A stretch of 64,000 bases of DNA from Peteryoungia rhizophila (GTDB taxonomy: Bacteria; Pseudomonadota; Alphaproteobacteria; Rhizobiales; Rhizobiaceae): contig NZ_STGT01000005.1 of assembly GCF_004912145.1 (NCBI RefSeq), positions 62,001 through 126,000 on the forward strand, written 5' to 3'. The position numbers and the translations under genes were made by a program. The notes under the pieces are model-generated. The model was not told the origin of the DNA, did no database searches, and saw only the letters and a list, made by a program, of their open reading frames with translations. The stretch's first letter is position 1, and the number at the start of each line of letters is the position of its first letter. Below, piece after piece: positions 27,539 to 34,597 of this stretch.

Positions 27539-27871
27539 CTAGCTCGAGCTTTCATCTGCCTCGGGAAAGGCCGCAACCAATGCATCCCGATCACCATAGT
27601 CGAGCGCCGCACCCTGCAGTAACACGCTAATGCTGTCGGATACATCCACCGGGCCGTCATGTTCAAGCTCGATCCGGTCTCCGGACGACAGGACGAGCGT
27701 TGCACGGGATTGAAACCCCTGACGGATCAACCAGTCGCGCGGCACCTGCATTTCAACCTTGGCGCGATAGCCTGCATTCCGCCGCTCCACGGTGACGTGA
27801 TAGGTCATCGGCGAAAAACGCTCGCCGATCAGCAACTGGCCCTGGCCATCGACATTCTGCACGTGCGTCAT
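27539..27871 (-). CDS. hypothetical protein, 110 aa, stress-promoter controlled
   Basis: A soluble protein without recognised domain. The middle (MTYHVTVERRNAGYRAKVEM, later RATLVLSSGDRIELEHDGPV) is predicted to be beta-rich, followed by an acidic C-terminus. ATG at 27869-27871 is preceded by GAGGTGAGAATCCC. The open frame upstream to 28867 is a shadow of genes on the other strand. A GGAAC-N17-GTT promoter ends 37 nt before the start and is back-to-back with the promoter of the divergent 87-aa gene. Confidence 0.6.
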   Translation of the reverse strand: MTHVQNVDGQGQLLIGERFSPMTYHVTVERRNAGYRAKVEMQVPRDWLIRQGFQSRATLVLSSGDRIELEHDGPVDVSDSISVLLQGAALDYGDRDALVAAFPEADESSS

Positions 27872-27908
27872 GGGATTCTCACCTCCATTGGGACTTGTTC
27901 TGGCAGGA

Positions 27909-27933
27909 AACCCGCCATTCCCGGCATAGTTCC
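27909..27933 (-). promoter_or_regulatory. EcfG-type promoter for the 110-aa protein
   Basis: Minus strand GGAAC (27933-27929), 17-base spacer, GTT (27911-27909), 37 nt upstream of the start codon. Confidence 0.75.
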
Positions 27934-27957
27934 ACTCGAAAAAGCCGCGAACCGCCG

Positions 27958-27982
27958 GGAACCACGGGCCAATCGGGGCGTT
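27958..27982 (+). promoter_or_regulatory. EcfG-type promoter for the 87-aa protein
   Basis: GGAAC (27958-27962), 17-base spacer, GTT (27980-27982), 45 nt upstream of ATG 28028. Divergent from the promoter at 27909-27933, with 24 nt between the two -35 elements. Confidence 0.75.
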
Positions 27983-28027
27983 CCTTCGACGGGCTCTATG
28001 GGGGAGAGCGAGAGTGGAGAGGCACCG

Positions 28028-28291
28028 ATGAGCAGCGCACGCCAGACGACCGACCACGATGCGATACGCCGATGGATCGAGGAGCGCAAAGGCACGCCGT
28101 CGCGAGTTCGTGACAGTGGCAGTGGCGGCATCCTCAGGGTCGATTTCGGCGAACCGGAAGAGGCACTGGAACCTGTCGAGTGGGAGGTTTTCTTCGACAT
28201 CTTCGAGAAAAGCGATCTTGCCTTTCTTCATCAGGACGAAGCCGAAGACGGCAATATGAGCAGGTTCAACAAATTCGTAAGCCGAAGCTGA
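28028..28291 (+). CDS. conserved hypothetical protein, 87 aa, stress-promoter controlled
   Basis: The product starts MSSARQTTDHDAIRRWIEER and has a central WEVFFDIFEKSDLAFLHQDE block and a RFNKFVSR end. I recognise this as a small family widespread in bacteria (TTDHxxIRxWxExR ... WExFFxxFxxxxLAxLxQ), often annotated hypothetical and found beside stress or DNA-repair genes; no function is established. ATG 28028 follows GGAGAGGCACCG. The GGAAC-N17-GTT element upstream makes it a predicted general-stress gene. Confidence 0.7.
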   Translation: MSSARQTTDHDAIRRWIEERKGTPSRVRDSGSGGILRVDFGEPEEALEPVEWEVFFDIFEKSDLAFLHQDEAEDGNMSRFNKFVSRS

Positions 28292-28327
28292 CATGTTTTC
28301 CGGCTTCACAGATCGTTTGCATAATTG

Positions 28328-28352
28328 GGAACCAAGGCATGGTGCGCGCGTT
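28328..28352 (+). promoter_or_regulatory. EcfG-type promoter of the sigma factor gene (autoregulation)
   Basis: GGAAC (28328-28332), 17 bases, GTT (28350-28352), 38 nt upstream of the sigma factor ATG at 28391. It implies that the sigma factor, or another EcfG paralogue, drives this gene. Confidence 0.75.
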
Positions 28353-28390
28353 TCCGCGTCATTCTGCCTTTGCGCCACAGACATTGGAGG

Positions 28391-28918
28391 ATGGCGACGT
28401 TGACGACCCGTAGAGCCGAGCTTGCCGCACAGTCTGAAGTTGTCGCGTTGATACCGGCATTGCGCGCCTTTGCGCGGACATTCTGCCACAAGCCGGAAGA
28501 AGCCGACGATCTCGTCCAGGAGACCCTGACAAAAGCGCTTGCCAACCTCGACAAGTTCGAGCCGGGCACGAGGCTGAAGTCCTGGCTTTTCACGATCATG
28601 CGCAACACCTTTTGTACCCGTTTCAAGAAAAGCAGCCGGGAGAGCGTCGGCCTGCCGGAATCCATCACGGCCAGCCTGAAAACAGAGGCGAGCCAGGAAT
28701 GGACTGTGCAAGCCGAGGAGGTCCGACGAGCTTTGAACAGGCTTCCCGAGCATCATCGCGAAATGCTGGTTCTGATCGTCATGCTGGGTGAACGTTACGA
28801 GGATGCGGCCGAGATATGCGGATGTGCGGTTGGCACCGTGAAGAGCCGGCTGAGCCGGGCTCGCCAACAGCTGCGCCGTGAACTGGGCGAAATGGGCACG
28901 GACAGCCCCGTCGGATGA
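28391..28918 (+). CDS. EcfG-family ECF sigma factor (general stress response)
   Basis: A 175-aa sigma factor with region 2 (LRAFARTFCHKPEEADDLVQ, then ETLTKALANLDKFEPGTRLKSWLFTIMRNTF) and region 4 (LPEHHREMLVLIVMLGERYEDAAEICGCAVGTVKSRLSRAR). The FxPGT..W..TI.RN block and the CGxAVGTVKSR helix are typical of EcfG (ECF15), the sigma factor controlled by NepR and PhyR. ATG 28391 is preceded by GGAGG. It has its own GGAAC-N17-GTT promoter and overlaps the topoisomerase IB gene by 4 nt. The R. etli-type genomes I recall carry several EcfG copies, so this may be a secondary one. Confidence 0.88.
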   Translation: MATLTTRRAELAAQSEVVALIPALRAFARTFCHKPEEADDLVQETLTKALANLDKFEPGTRLKSWLFTIMRNTFCTRFKKSSRESVGLPESITASLKTEASQEWTVQAEEVRRALNRLPEHHREMLVLIVMLGERYEDAAEICGCAVGTVKSRLSRARQQLRRELGEMGTDSPVG

Positions 28919-29991
28919 CGAAGGCAGACAGCGAGACCGAAGCGGTTTCCGGCGCTGCCCCGTCGCCGGACGATGCGCCGGAACTGGCCGAAATCGGCCT
29001 GATTTATGGCACCGATGCCGCGCCCGGCATCAGCCGCCGCCGAAGGGGCAAAGGATTTTCCTATCATCTTCCAGATGGCACGGCCGTGAACGATCCAACG
29101 CTTCTCGCACGGATCCGTAAGCTCGCGCTTCCCCCGGCCTATGAACGCGTCTGGATCAGCCTCGAGCCACGAAGCCATCTACAGGCCACCGGTCATGATG
29201 CCAGGGGCCGCAAGCAATATCGTTACCACACCGATTGGGCCGCCTGGCGCAGCGAACGAAAGTTCGACGACCTCATCGCCTTCGGTGAGGCTTTGCCCGG
29301 TATCCGCCGCCGGGTGGCACGTGATCTGGCCGAGCATGAGGAGCAGAGCTATTTTCTCCTTTCCGCGCTGATCAGTCTGCTCGACGTGACCTATATGCGC
29401 GTCGGCAATCGAGCCTATGCCGAAGAGAACAAGACCTATGGCGCCACCACCCTGCAGAAGCGTCACCTGACCTTTGAGCCCGATGGCATTCGTCTGAGTT
29501 TCCTCGCCAAGGGCGGCAAGCGCGTGCGCCGGAAGCTGCGCCATCCACGCCTGCAGAAGATCCTGGAGGAGATCGCCGATCTTCCCGGCCGCGATCTCTT
29601 TTCCTGGCGGGACAAGGACGGCCAGTTGCACCGCATCGATTCAGGCCGGCTCAACTCCTATCTCGGTGAGATTACCCGGGCGAGCCTGTCTGCCAAGACT
29701 TTCCGGACCTGGGGCGGCAGTGTGGCGGCCTTCAGCGAGGCCTGGAAACGCATCGAAGGGGGTGAACGTCCCACGATCCGCCAGATGTGCCAGACGGCGT
29801 CCGACCGATTGCACAACACGCCGACGATCTGCCGCACGAGTTATGTGCATCCGGCGATCCTGACGCTGGCCGACGCGGCAACCGACCTCGACACCGTGCG
29901 CACCCAGATCCTCTCAGCGTCTAATCGCGCCTTGCTGCGGGCGGACGAGAACCGCTTGATGGCCTTCCTCACCACCAGACCATCCGCATGA
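28915..29991 (+). CDS. eukaryotic-type DNA topoisomerase IB
   Basis: A 358-aa monomeric type IB topoisomerase of the poxvirus/bacterial class that relaxes supercoils by a 3'-phosphotyrosine intermediate. Identified by the N-terminal ISRRRRGKGFSYHLPDG segment, RKLALPPAYERVWI, RGRKQYRYHTDWAAWR, the catalytic core TYMRVGNRAYAEENKTYGATTL, KGGKRVRR and the active-site Y310 in CRTSYVHPAI. Its ATG overlaps the sigma factor stop (ATGA, 28915-28918), so the two are translationally coupled and both fall under the stress promoter. The physiological role of bacterial TopIB is unclear. Confidence 0.92.
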   Translation: MTKADSETEAVSGAAPSPDDAPELAEIGLIYGTDAAPGISRRRRGKGFSYHLPDGTAVNDPTLLARIRKLALPPAYERVWISLEPRSHLQATGHDARGRKQYRYHTDWAAWRSERKFDDLIAFGEALPGIRRRVARDLAEHEEQSYFLLSALISLLDVTYMRVGNRAYAEENKTYGATTLQKRHLTFEPDGIRLSFLAKGGKRVRRKLRHPRLQKILEEIADLPGRDLFSWRDKDGQLHRIDSGRLNSYLGEITRASLSAKTFRTWGGSVAAFSEAWKRIEGGERPTIRQMCQTASDRLHNTPTICRTSYVHPAILTLADAATDLDTVRTQILSASNRALLRADENRLMAFLTTRPSA

Positions 29992-30023
29992 TATGACTGG
30001 TTGAACCGTGAGTTCAACGCGAA

Positions 30024-30048
30024 AAAGGGCCGGCAGAACCGGCCCTTT
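30024..30048. terminator. bidirectional intrinsic terminator, topoisomerase IB / DUF892
   Basis: Perfect 10-bp stem AAAGGGCCGG (30024-30033) / CCGGCCCTTT (30039-30048) with loop CAGAA. A-run before and T-run after, so it can serve both convergent genes. Confidence 0.85.
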
Positions 30049-30066
30049 GACGGGAAGCGTGGCGGG

Positions 30067-30567
30067 TCAGGCCGCCTTCTTCTGTGCCGCCACGTTGACG
30101 GCCTGCTCGGCGAGTTTCGTCAGCAGTTCGTCGGTCTTCGATTCCTCGGCGAGCGTCTCGTCGAGCAGCTTGACCGCATCCTTGTAGCCGAGCTGCTGGG
30201 CCCAGGCGCGCAGGGTGCCGTAACGGCTGATCTCGTAATGCTCGACGGCCTGGGCGGCGGCCAGAAGGCCGGCGTCGAGAGCGGGTGAGCCCTTGAATTC
30301 TTCCATGATTTCCTCGCCTTCCTCGACGATGCCGTCGATGGCGGGGCAGGTCTTGGCGCGCGGACGCTTGCCGATGATTTCGAACACCTGCTGCAGGCGC
30401 TCGACCTGGCCTTCGGTCTCTTCCTTGTGCTGCTGGAAGGCGGCCTTCAGCTTTTCATTCTGAGCGCCGCGGGCCATCTTCGGCAGCGCCTTCAGGATCT
30501 TGCGCTCGGCATAGTAGATGTCCTTGAGCGTTTCGTGGAAGAGATCTTCCAGTGTTTTCGTAGCCAT
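30067..30567 (-). CDS. ferritin-like DUF892 (YciF-type) stress protein
   Basis: A 166-aa four-helix protein of the DUF892 family: KTLEDLFHETLKDIYYAERK, HKEETEGQVERLQQVFE, CPAIDGIVEEGEE and the EHYEISRYG segment carry the Glu/His ligands of a possible di-iron site. YciE/YciF relatives are induced in stationary phase and osmotic stress. Upstream, GGAAC and GTT are present on the minus strand but 18 bases apart (30606-30631). Divergent from the BON-domain gene. Confidence 0.85.
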   Translation of the reverse strand: MATKTLEDLFHETLKDIYYAERKILKALPKMARGAQNEKLKAAFQQHKEETEGQVERLQQVFEIIGKRPRAKTCPAIDGIVEEGEEIMEEFKGSPALDAGLLAAAQAVEHYEISRYGTLRAWAQQLGYKDAVKLLDETLAEESKTDELLTKLAEQAVNVAAQKKAA

Positions 30568-30605
30568 GATGTATGTCTCCTCGGGGTTGGGGAATGCGAC
30601 GGACT

Positions 30606-30631
30606 AACCTGCGTTGCGGTCCCTTTGTTCC
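30606..30631 (-). promoter_or_regulatory. possible EcfG-type promoter for DUF892 (18-nt spacer)
   Basis: Minus strand GGAAC (30631-30627), 18 bases, GTT (30608-30606), 38 nt upstream of the start. The spacer is one base longer than at the other five sites, so weaker. Confidence 0.45.
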
Positions 30632-30654
30632 TGGCTTTATTCCTTGAGACACAA

Positions 30655-30679
30655 GGAACGAACGGCGCGTTCCTCAGTT
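30655..30679 (+). promoter_or_regulatory. EcfG-type promoter for the BON-domain protein
   Basis: GGAAC (30655-30659), 17-base spacer, GTT (30677-30679), 47 nt upstream of ATG 30727. Divergent from the DUF892 promoter. Confidence 0.75.
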
Positions 30680-30726
30680 GGCCTGACGCGGGCCTGCCCC
30701 GCTTTCCCGACCGAAAGGAGGAGAAA

Positions 30727-31431
30727 ATGGTCGATCGAAACAACAATTGGGACCATGAGAATTTCCACGGTGAACGTCAGCGCCGGGGACCGACGGGCGA
30801 CTACCGCCCGGGTGACAGCGGCTTTGTCAGAGATCACCGCGAAAACCGCCCGGACATGGATCGATATGACGCTGCGCGGCAGCATGATTACGGCATGGAC
30901 GATGGTAATCGCGGATCCGGATCGCGTGACCCCCGCATGGGACGATCACAGCAAGCGAGCGGCGAGCACCGTCATATCGGTGAACTTCGCGATCGCGGTT
31001 ATGGCGACCAATTGCCGGACCGTCGACGTGATCACGGACATGACTACTCGCCCTTCGATATTGTTCGCCATGATCGCGGCTTCGTCGATCGCGCCAACGA
31101 CGAGGTCGCGTCCTGGTTCGGCGATGAGGTTGCGGCACGCCGGCGCGAGATGGACGGCCATCGCGGCAAGGGTCCCCGCGGCTATCGTCGCTCTGACGCC
31201 CGTATCCTGGAAGACGTCAACGATCGCCTGGCAGACGATCCTGCAATCGATGCGTCGGACATCGAGGTTACGGTGGAGGACGCCGAGGTGACGCTGGGCG
31301 GCCATGTGACCGACCGCTGGGAGAAGCGCCGGGCAGAAGATTGTGTGGACCGCGTCAGCGGGGTTACCCATGTGCAGAACAACCTGCGCATCCGGATTTC
31401 AGGCGAAGGCAGCGTCATGACGCAGGCCTGA
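30727..31431 (+). CDS. BON-domain protein with SWFGDE motif
   Basis: A 234-aa hydrophilic protein. Residues 1-110 are low complexity, rich in Arg, Asp, His and Gly and probably disordered. A SWFGDE block (VASWFGDEVAARRREMDG) and GPRGYRRSDARI follow, then a BON domain (about residues 150-225: EDVNDRLADDPAIDASDIEV, then VTLGGHVTDRWEKRRAEDCVD). There is no signal peptide. BON domains bind membranes or polysaccharide in exported proteins, but cytoplasmic versions like this one are found in stress regulons. AGGAGGAG precedes ATG 30727. Confidence 0.85.
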   Translation: MVDRNNNWDHENFHGERQRRGPTGDYRPGDSGFVRDHRENRPDMDRYDAARQHDYGMDDGNRGSGSRDPRMGRSQQASGEHRHIGELRDRGYGDQLPDRRRDHGHDYSPFDIVRHDRGFVDRANDEVASWFGDEVAARRREMDGHRGKGPRGYRRSDARILEDVNDRLADDPAIDASDIEVTVEDAEVTLGGHVTDRWEKRRAEDCVDRVSGVTHVQNNLRIRISGEGSVMTQA

Positions 31432-31455
31432 CATGAACCGGGCCTGATCGGGTGA

Positions 31456-33303
31456 TCAGCCGCGAAGCGCGCGCAAGGCGTTGAGAATGACGGCGACGTC
31501 GATCACCTCTTGCAAAAGCGCACCCTGGACCGGCGTCAGGTAACCGAGGGCGGCAAGCACCATGGCGCCGCCCGAGAGGACGAGCCCGGCAATGGCACTT
31601 TGCCGAGCGATATTTCTGGATCTTTTCGCGATCCCACAGGCCAGAGGCAGTCGCGACAGATCATCCGCGAGCAGCACCACATCCGCGGCCTCGGATGAGG
31701 CTGCAGACCCCCGCGCCCCGATCGCAACGCCGACATCGGACAGAGCAAGCGCTGGCGCATCATTGACGCCGTCGCCCACCATCATCACCACGCCTTCCCG
31801 TCGTTCCCGACGAATGAGCTCGACCTTGCCCTCCGGCGTGAGATCGCCGGCGACCGCATCGAGGCCGAGCGTCGCTGATGCCTTTTCCGCGACATCCGTG
31901 CGGTCCCCGGACGCCATGACGATGCGTCTGATGCCACCGGCTCGAAAGGCTGCAATCGCGACATCGGCATCCTCACGAATGGGGTCAGACAGCAGGATGA
32001 GACCGGCGGCCCGCCCGTCGATGCCGACAGCGACGACCGCCGTGCCGCCGTCAATGCCCAGGCGGGTGAAGGCTTCACCCGCCGACAGCTGGGAAAGCAC
32101 ATATGCGCTGCCGCCGAGCACGACCCGACGGCTGCCGACGAGACCGGAAAGACCGCGGCCAGCATCCTCGACCACCGTTTGGGGAAGGACCAAGGAAAGG
32201 CGGCGTGCCGTCGCTGCCCGAACGAGCGCTTCGGCCGCGACATGGCCGGAGGCCTGGTCGAGCGAGGCCGCGAGTGCGAGCACCTCATCGGCCGCAAAGC
32301 CGGCTTCAGGCTTGATGTCGTTCACTTCGGGGCGTGCGGAGGTAACCGTGCCAGTCTTGTCGACCACGACCGTGGTGACGGTGGCCAGCGCCTCCAGTGC
32401 GCCGGCGGTCTTCACCAGCACACCATGGGAAGCGGCCCGCGACATGCCGGCGATGACAGCAACGGGAACGGCGAGGATCAGTGGACAGGGCGTGGCGACG
32501 ACGAGCACGGCCAGCGCTCGCGTCGCGTCACCGCTCCACCACCAGGCGCCGCCTGCCAGCAGCAGCGTGACGGCGAGAAAGACAAGGGCGTAACGATCCG
32601 CCATCCGCGCCATCGGCGCCCGGCTGGCCTGTGCCTGTTCGACGAGACGCACGATGCCGGCATAGGTGCTTTCCTTCGAACCCCTCAGCACCAGGAGGTC
32701 GAAGGCATCGCCGAGCGCGGTCGCGCCGCTCGGCACTTCGTGGCCCATCTGAATGGGCACCGGGAGCGATTCCCCCGTGAGTGCCGAGAGATCCAGAACC
32801 GCGGACGGGGCGAGCAGGCGGCCGTCGGCAGGCACGACTTCGCCCTTGCGAACGAGGATCCGGTCCTGCGGCTGAAGCGCCTCTATAGGCACGCTCTCGA
32901 GCGCCTGGTTGCGATACAACATCGCGGTGCGCGAGACGCGGCCGAGCAGGGCCGTCATGTCCCGCCGGGCACGGCCCTCGGCAAAACTTTCGAGCAACTG
33001 TCCGCCGGCATACATGACGGCAACAATGGCGGCGGCGAGGTTTTCACCCAGCGCCAGGCCGACGCCGATCGAGAGTGCGGCGATGGCATCCACACCCATC
33101 CGGCCGTTGAGAAGCGCACGCAGGATATCGATGACGAGGACGACGAGCACCGCACCGCCGCCGACGAACCAGATCCTCGCCGCCTGTTCGGGTTGGTCCG
33201 CAAGGAGGAACATCCCACCGCCGACGAGACAGAGAAGTGCGAGCCCGGCAAGCAGGACGGGCAGGCTCTCACGCAATCGTGTCGGCTGCAGAAACTCCGG
33301 CAT
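31456..33303 (-). CDS. heavy-metal-type P-type ATPase with atypical motifs
   Basis: A 615-aa P1B-like ATPase with TGES (176-179), phosphorylation site D315 in DKTGT, and GDGVNDAP in the hinge. It lacks an N-terminal heavy-metal-associated domain. The transmembrane metal motif is TPCP (271-274) instead of CPC or SPC, and the usual SEHPL nucleotide-binding motif reads ASGHVAAEA (H354 kept, Pro lost). The transported ion is therefore unclear. ATG 33303 is used; one nine codons upstream (33330) is possible. It ends 24 nt from the BON gene (convergent) and no stress-type promoter is seen in front of it. Confidence 0.8.
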   Translation of the reverse strand: MPEFLQPTRLRESLPVLLAGLALLCLVGGGMFLLADQPEQAARIWFVGGGAVLVVLVIDILRALLNGRMGVDAIAALSIGVGLALGENLAAAIVAVMYAGGQLLESFAEGRARRDMTALLGRVSRTAMLYRNQALESVPIEALQPQDRILVRKGEVVPADGRLLAPSAVLDLSALTGESLPVPIQMGHEVPSGATALGDAFDLLVLRGSKESTYAGIVRLVEQAQASRAPMARMADRYALVFLAVTLLLAGGAWWWSGDATRALAVLVVATPCPLILAVPVAVIAGMSRAASHGVLVKTAGALEALATVTTVVVDKTGTVTSARPEVNDIKPEAGFAADEVLALAASLDQASGHVAAEALVRAATARRLSLVLPQTVVEDAGRGLSGLVGSRRVVLGGSAYVLSQLSAGEAFTRLGIDGGTAVVAVGIDGRAAGLILLSDPIREDADVAIAAFRAGGIRRIVMASGDRTDVAEKASATLGLDAVAGDLTPEGKVELIRRERREGVVMMVGDGVNDAPALALSDVGVAIGARGSAASSEAADVVLLADDLSRLPLACGIAKRSRNIARQSAIAGLVLSGGAMVLAALGYLTPVQGALLQEVIDVAVILNALRALRG

Positions 33304-33386
33304 GGTCGGATTCCCGAGGCGCTGGCGCAAGGCCGAAATCGGCCTCTCTTGCTGCCCTTCCCTTTCCCTTGTAGAGCCTTCTGAGC

Positions 33387-34589
33387 ATGAAGCAATCGGA
33401 CGTAAGCAGCATGATCGACAACGCCCGGCCCCGGCGCCTCTCAGTCCTCGGCTCGACCGGGTCGATCGGCGTCAACACGCTCGACGTGATCGAACAGCTC
33501 GGTGGACGCGACGCTTTCGAAGTGATGGCGCTCACGGGCAATGGCAATCTCGATCTGCTGGCCGAACAGGCAAGGCGCACCGGGGCAAAACTTGCCGTGA
33601 CCGCTGACGAGAGCCTGTACATGGCACTCAAGGACCTGCTCTCAGGATCGGGCATCGACGTCGCCGCCGGCATGAGCGGACTGGACGAGGCAGCAGATAT
33701 GGATGCCGGCTGGGTGATGGCGGCGATCGTCGGCACGGCAGGTCTCGCACCGACATTGAAAGCAGCCGCGCGCGGCGCCGACATCGCGCTCGCCAACAAG
33801 GAATGCCTAGTCTCCGCCGGCCACCTCTTCGTCGATGCGGTGAAGAAGGGCGGCGGACGGCTGATCCCCGTCGACAGCGAGCATTCGGCCATTTTCCAAT
33901 GCCTGGAGCAGGATCAGCGCCACGCGCTCGAGCGCATCGTGCTGACGGCTTCCGGCGGCCCCTTCCGCACCCACAGCCGCGAGCAGATGGCCAATGTCAC
34001 CGTCCAGACGGCGCGGACCCATCCCAACTGGTCGATGGGCCTTAAGATCTCCGTCGGCAGCGCCTCGATGTTCAACAAGGCGCTGGAATTGATCGAGGCC
34101 AAGCACCTCTTCGACGTCCGTCCTGACCAGATCGAGGTCGTCGTGCATCCGCAGTCGATCATCCATTCGATGGTGGGTTACACCGACGGCTCGGTGATCG
34201 CCCAGCTCGGCGTGCCGGACATGCGCACGGCCATTGGCTATGCGCTAACCTATCCGAAGCGTCCGGCGCTGAATGTCGACCGGCTGGACTTCGCCAAGCT
34301 GGCAAGGCTCGATTTCGAAGCCCCGGACGAGACCCGATTCCCGGCGCTGCGGCTCGCCCGCACGGCGCTCACGCGTGGTGGCCTGCAGGGCGCCGTCCTG
34401 AATGCCGCCGAAGAAACAGCCTTCAACGCCTTCGTCGAGGACAAGATCCGCTTCCTCGACATGGCCGACGTGGTGGAGACGGTCATGGACGCGATGATCG
34501 AGGGCGTGCCGGCAGATACGATCGAAGACGTCTATGCCGCCGATCATGAGGCGAGACGCAAGGCGGCAGAGGTCATCGGCGCCAGATAA
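33387..34589 (+). CDS. dxr: 1-deoxy-D-xylulose 5-phosphate reductoisomerase
   Basis: Committed step of the MEP isoprenoid pathway, DXP to MEP with NADPH. The 400-aa product has LGSTGSIG (about residues 19-26), ALANKECLVSAG, PVDSEHSAIFQ (metal-binding Asp/Glu), LTASGGPFR, HPNWSMGLKISVGSASMFNKALE and HPQSIIHSMV. A complete enzyme of usual length. Transcribed away from the P-type ATPase, alone. Confidence 0.96.
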   Translation: MKQSDVSSMIDNARPRRLSVLGSTGSIGVNTLDVIEQLGGRDAFEVMALTGNGNLDLLAEQARRTGAKLAVTADESLYMALKDLLSGSGIDVAAGMSGLDEAADMDAGWVMAAIVGTAGLAPTLKAAARGADIALANKECLVSAGHLFVDAVKKGGGRLIPVDSEHSAIFQCLEQDQRHALERIVLTASGGPFRTHSREQMANVTVQTARTHPNWSMGLKISVGSASMFNKALELIEAKHLFDVRPDQIEVVVHPQSIIHSMVGYTDGSVIAQLGVPDMRTAIGYALTYPKRPALNVDRLDFAKLARLDFEAPDETRFPALRLARTALTRGGLQGAVLNAAEETAFNAFVEDKIRFLDMADVVETVMDAMIEGVPADTIEDVYAADHEARRKAAEVIGAR

Positions 34590-34597
34590 TCAGCGGC

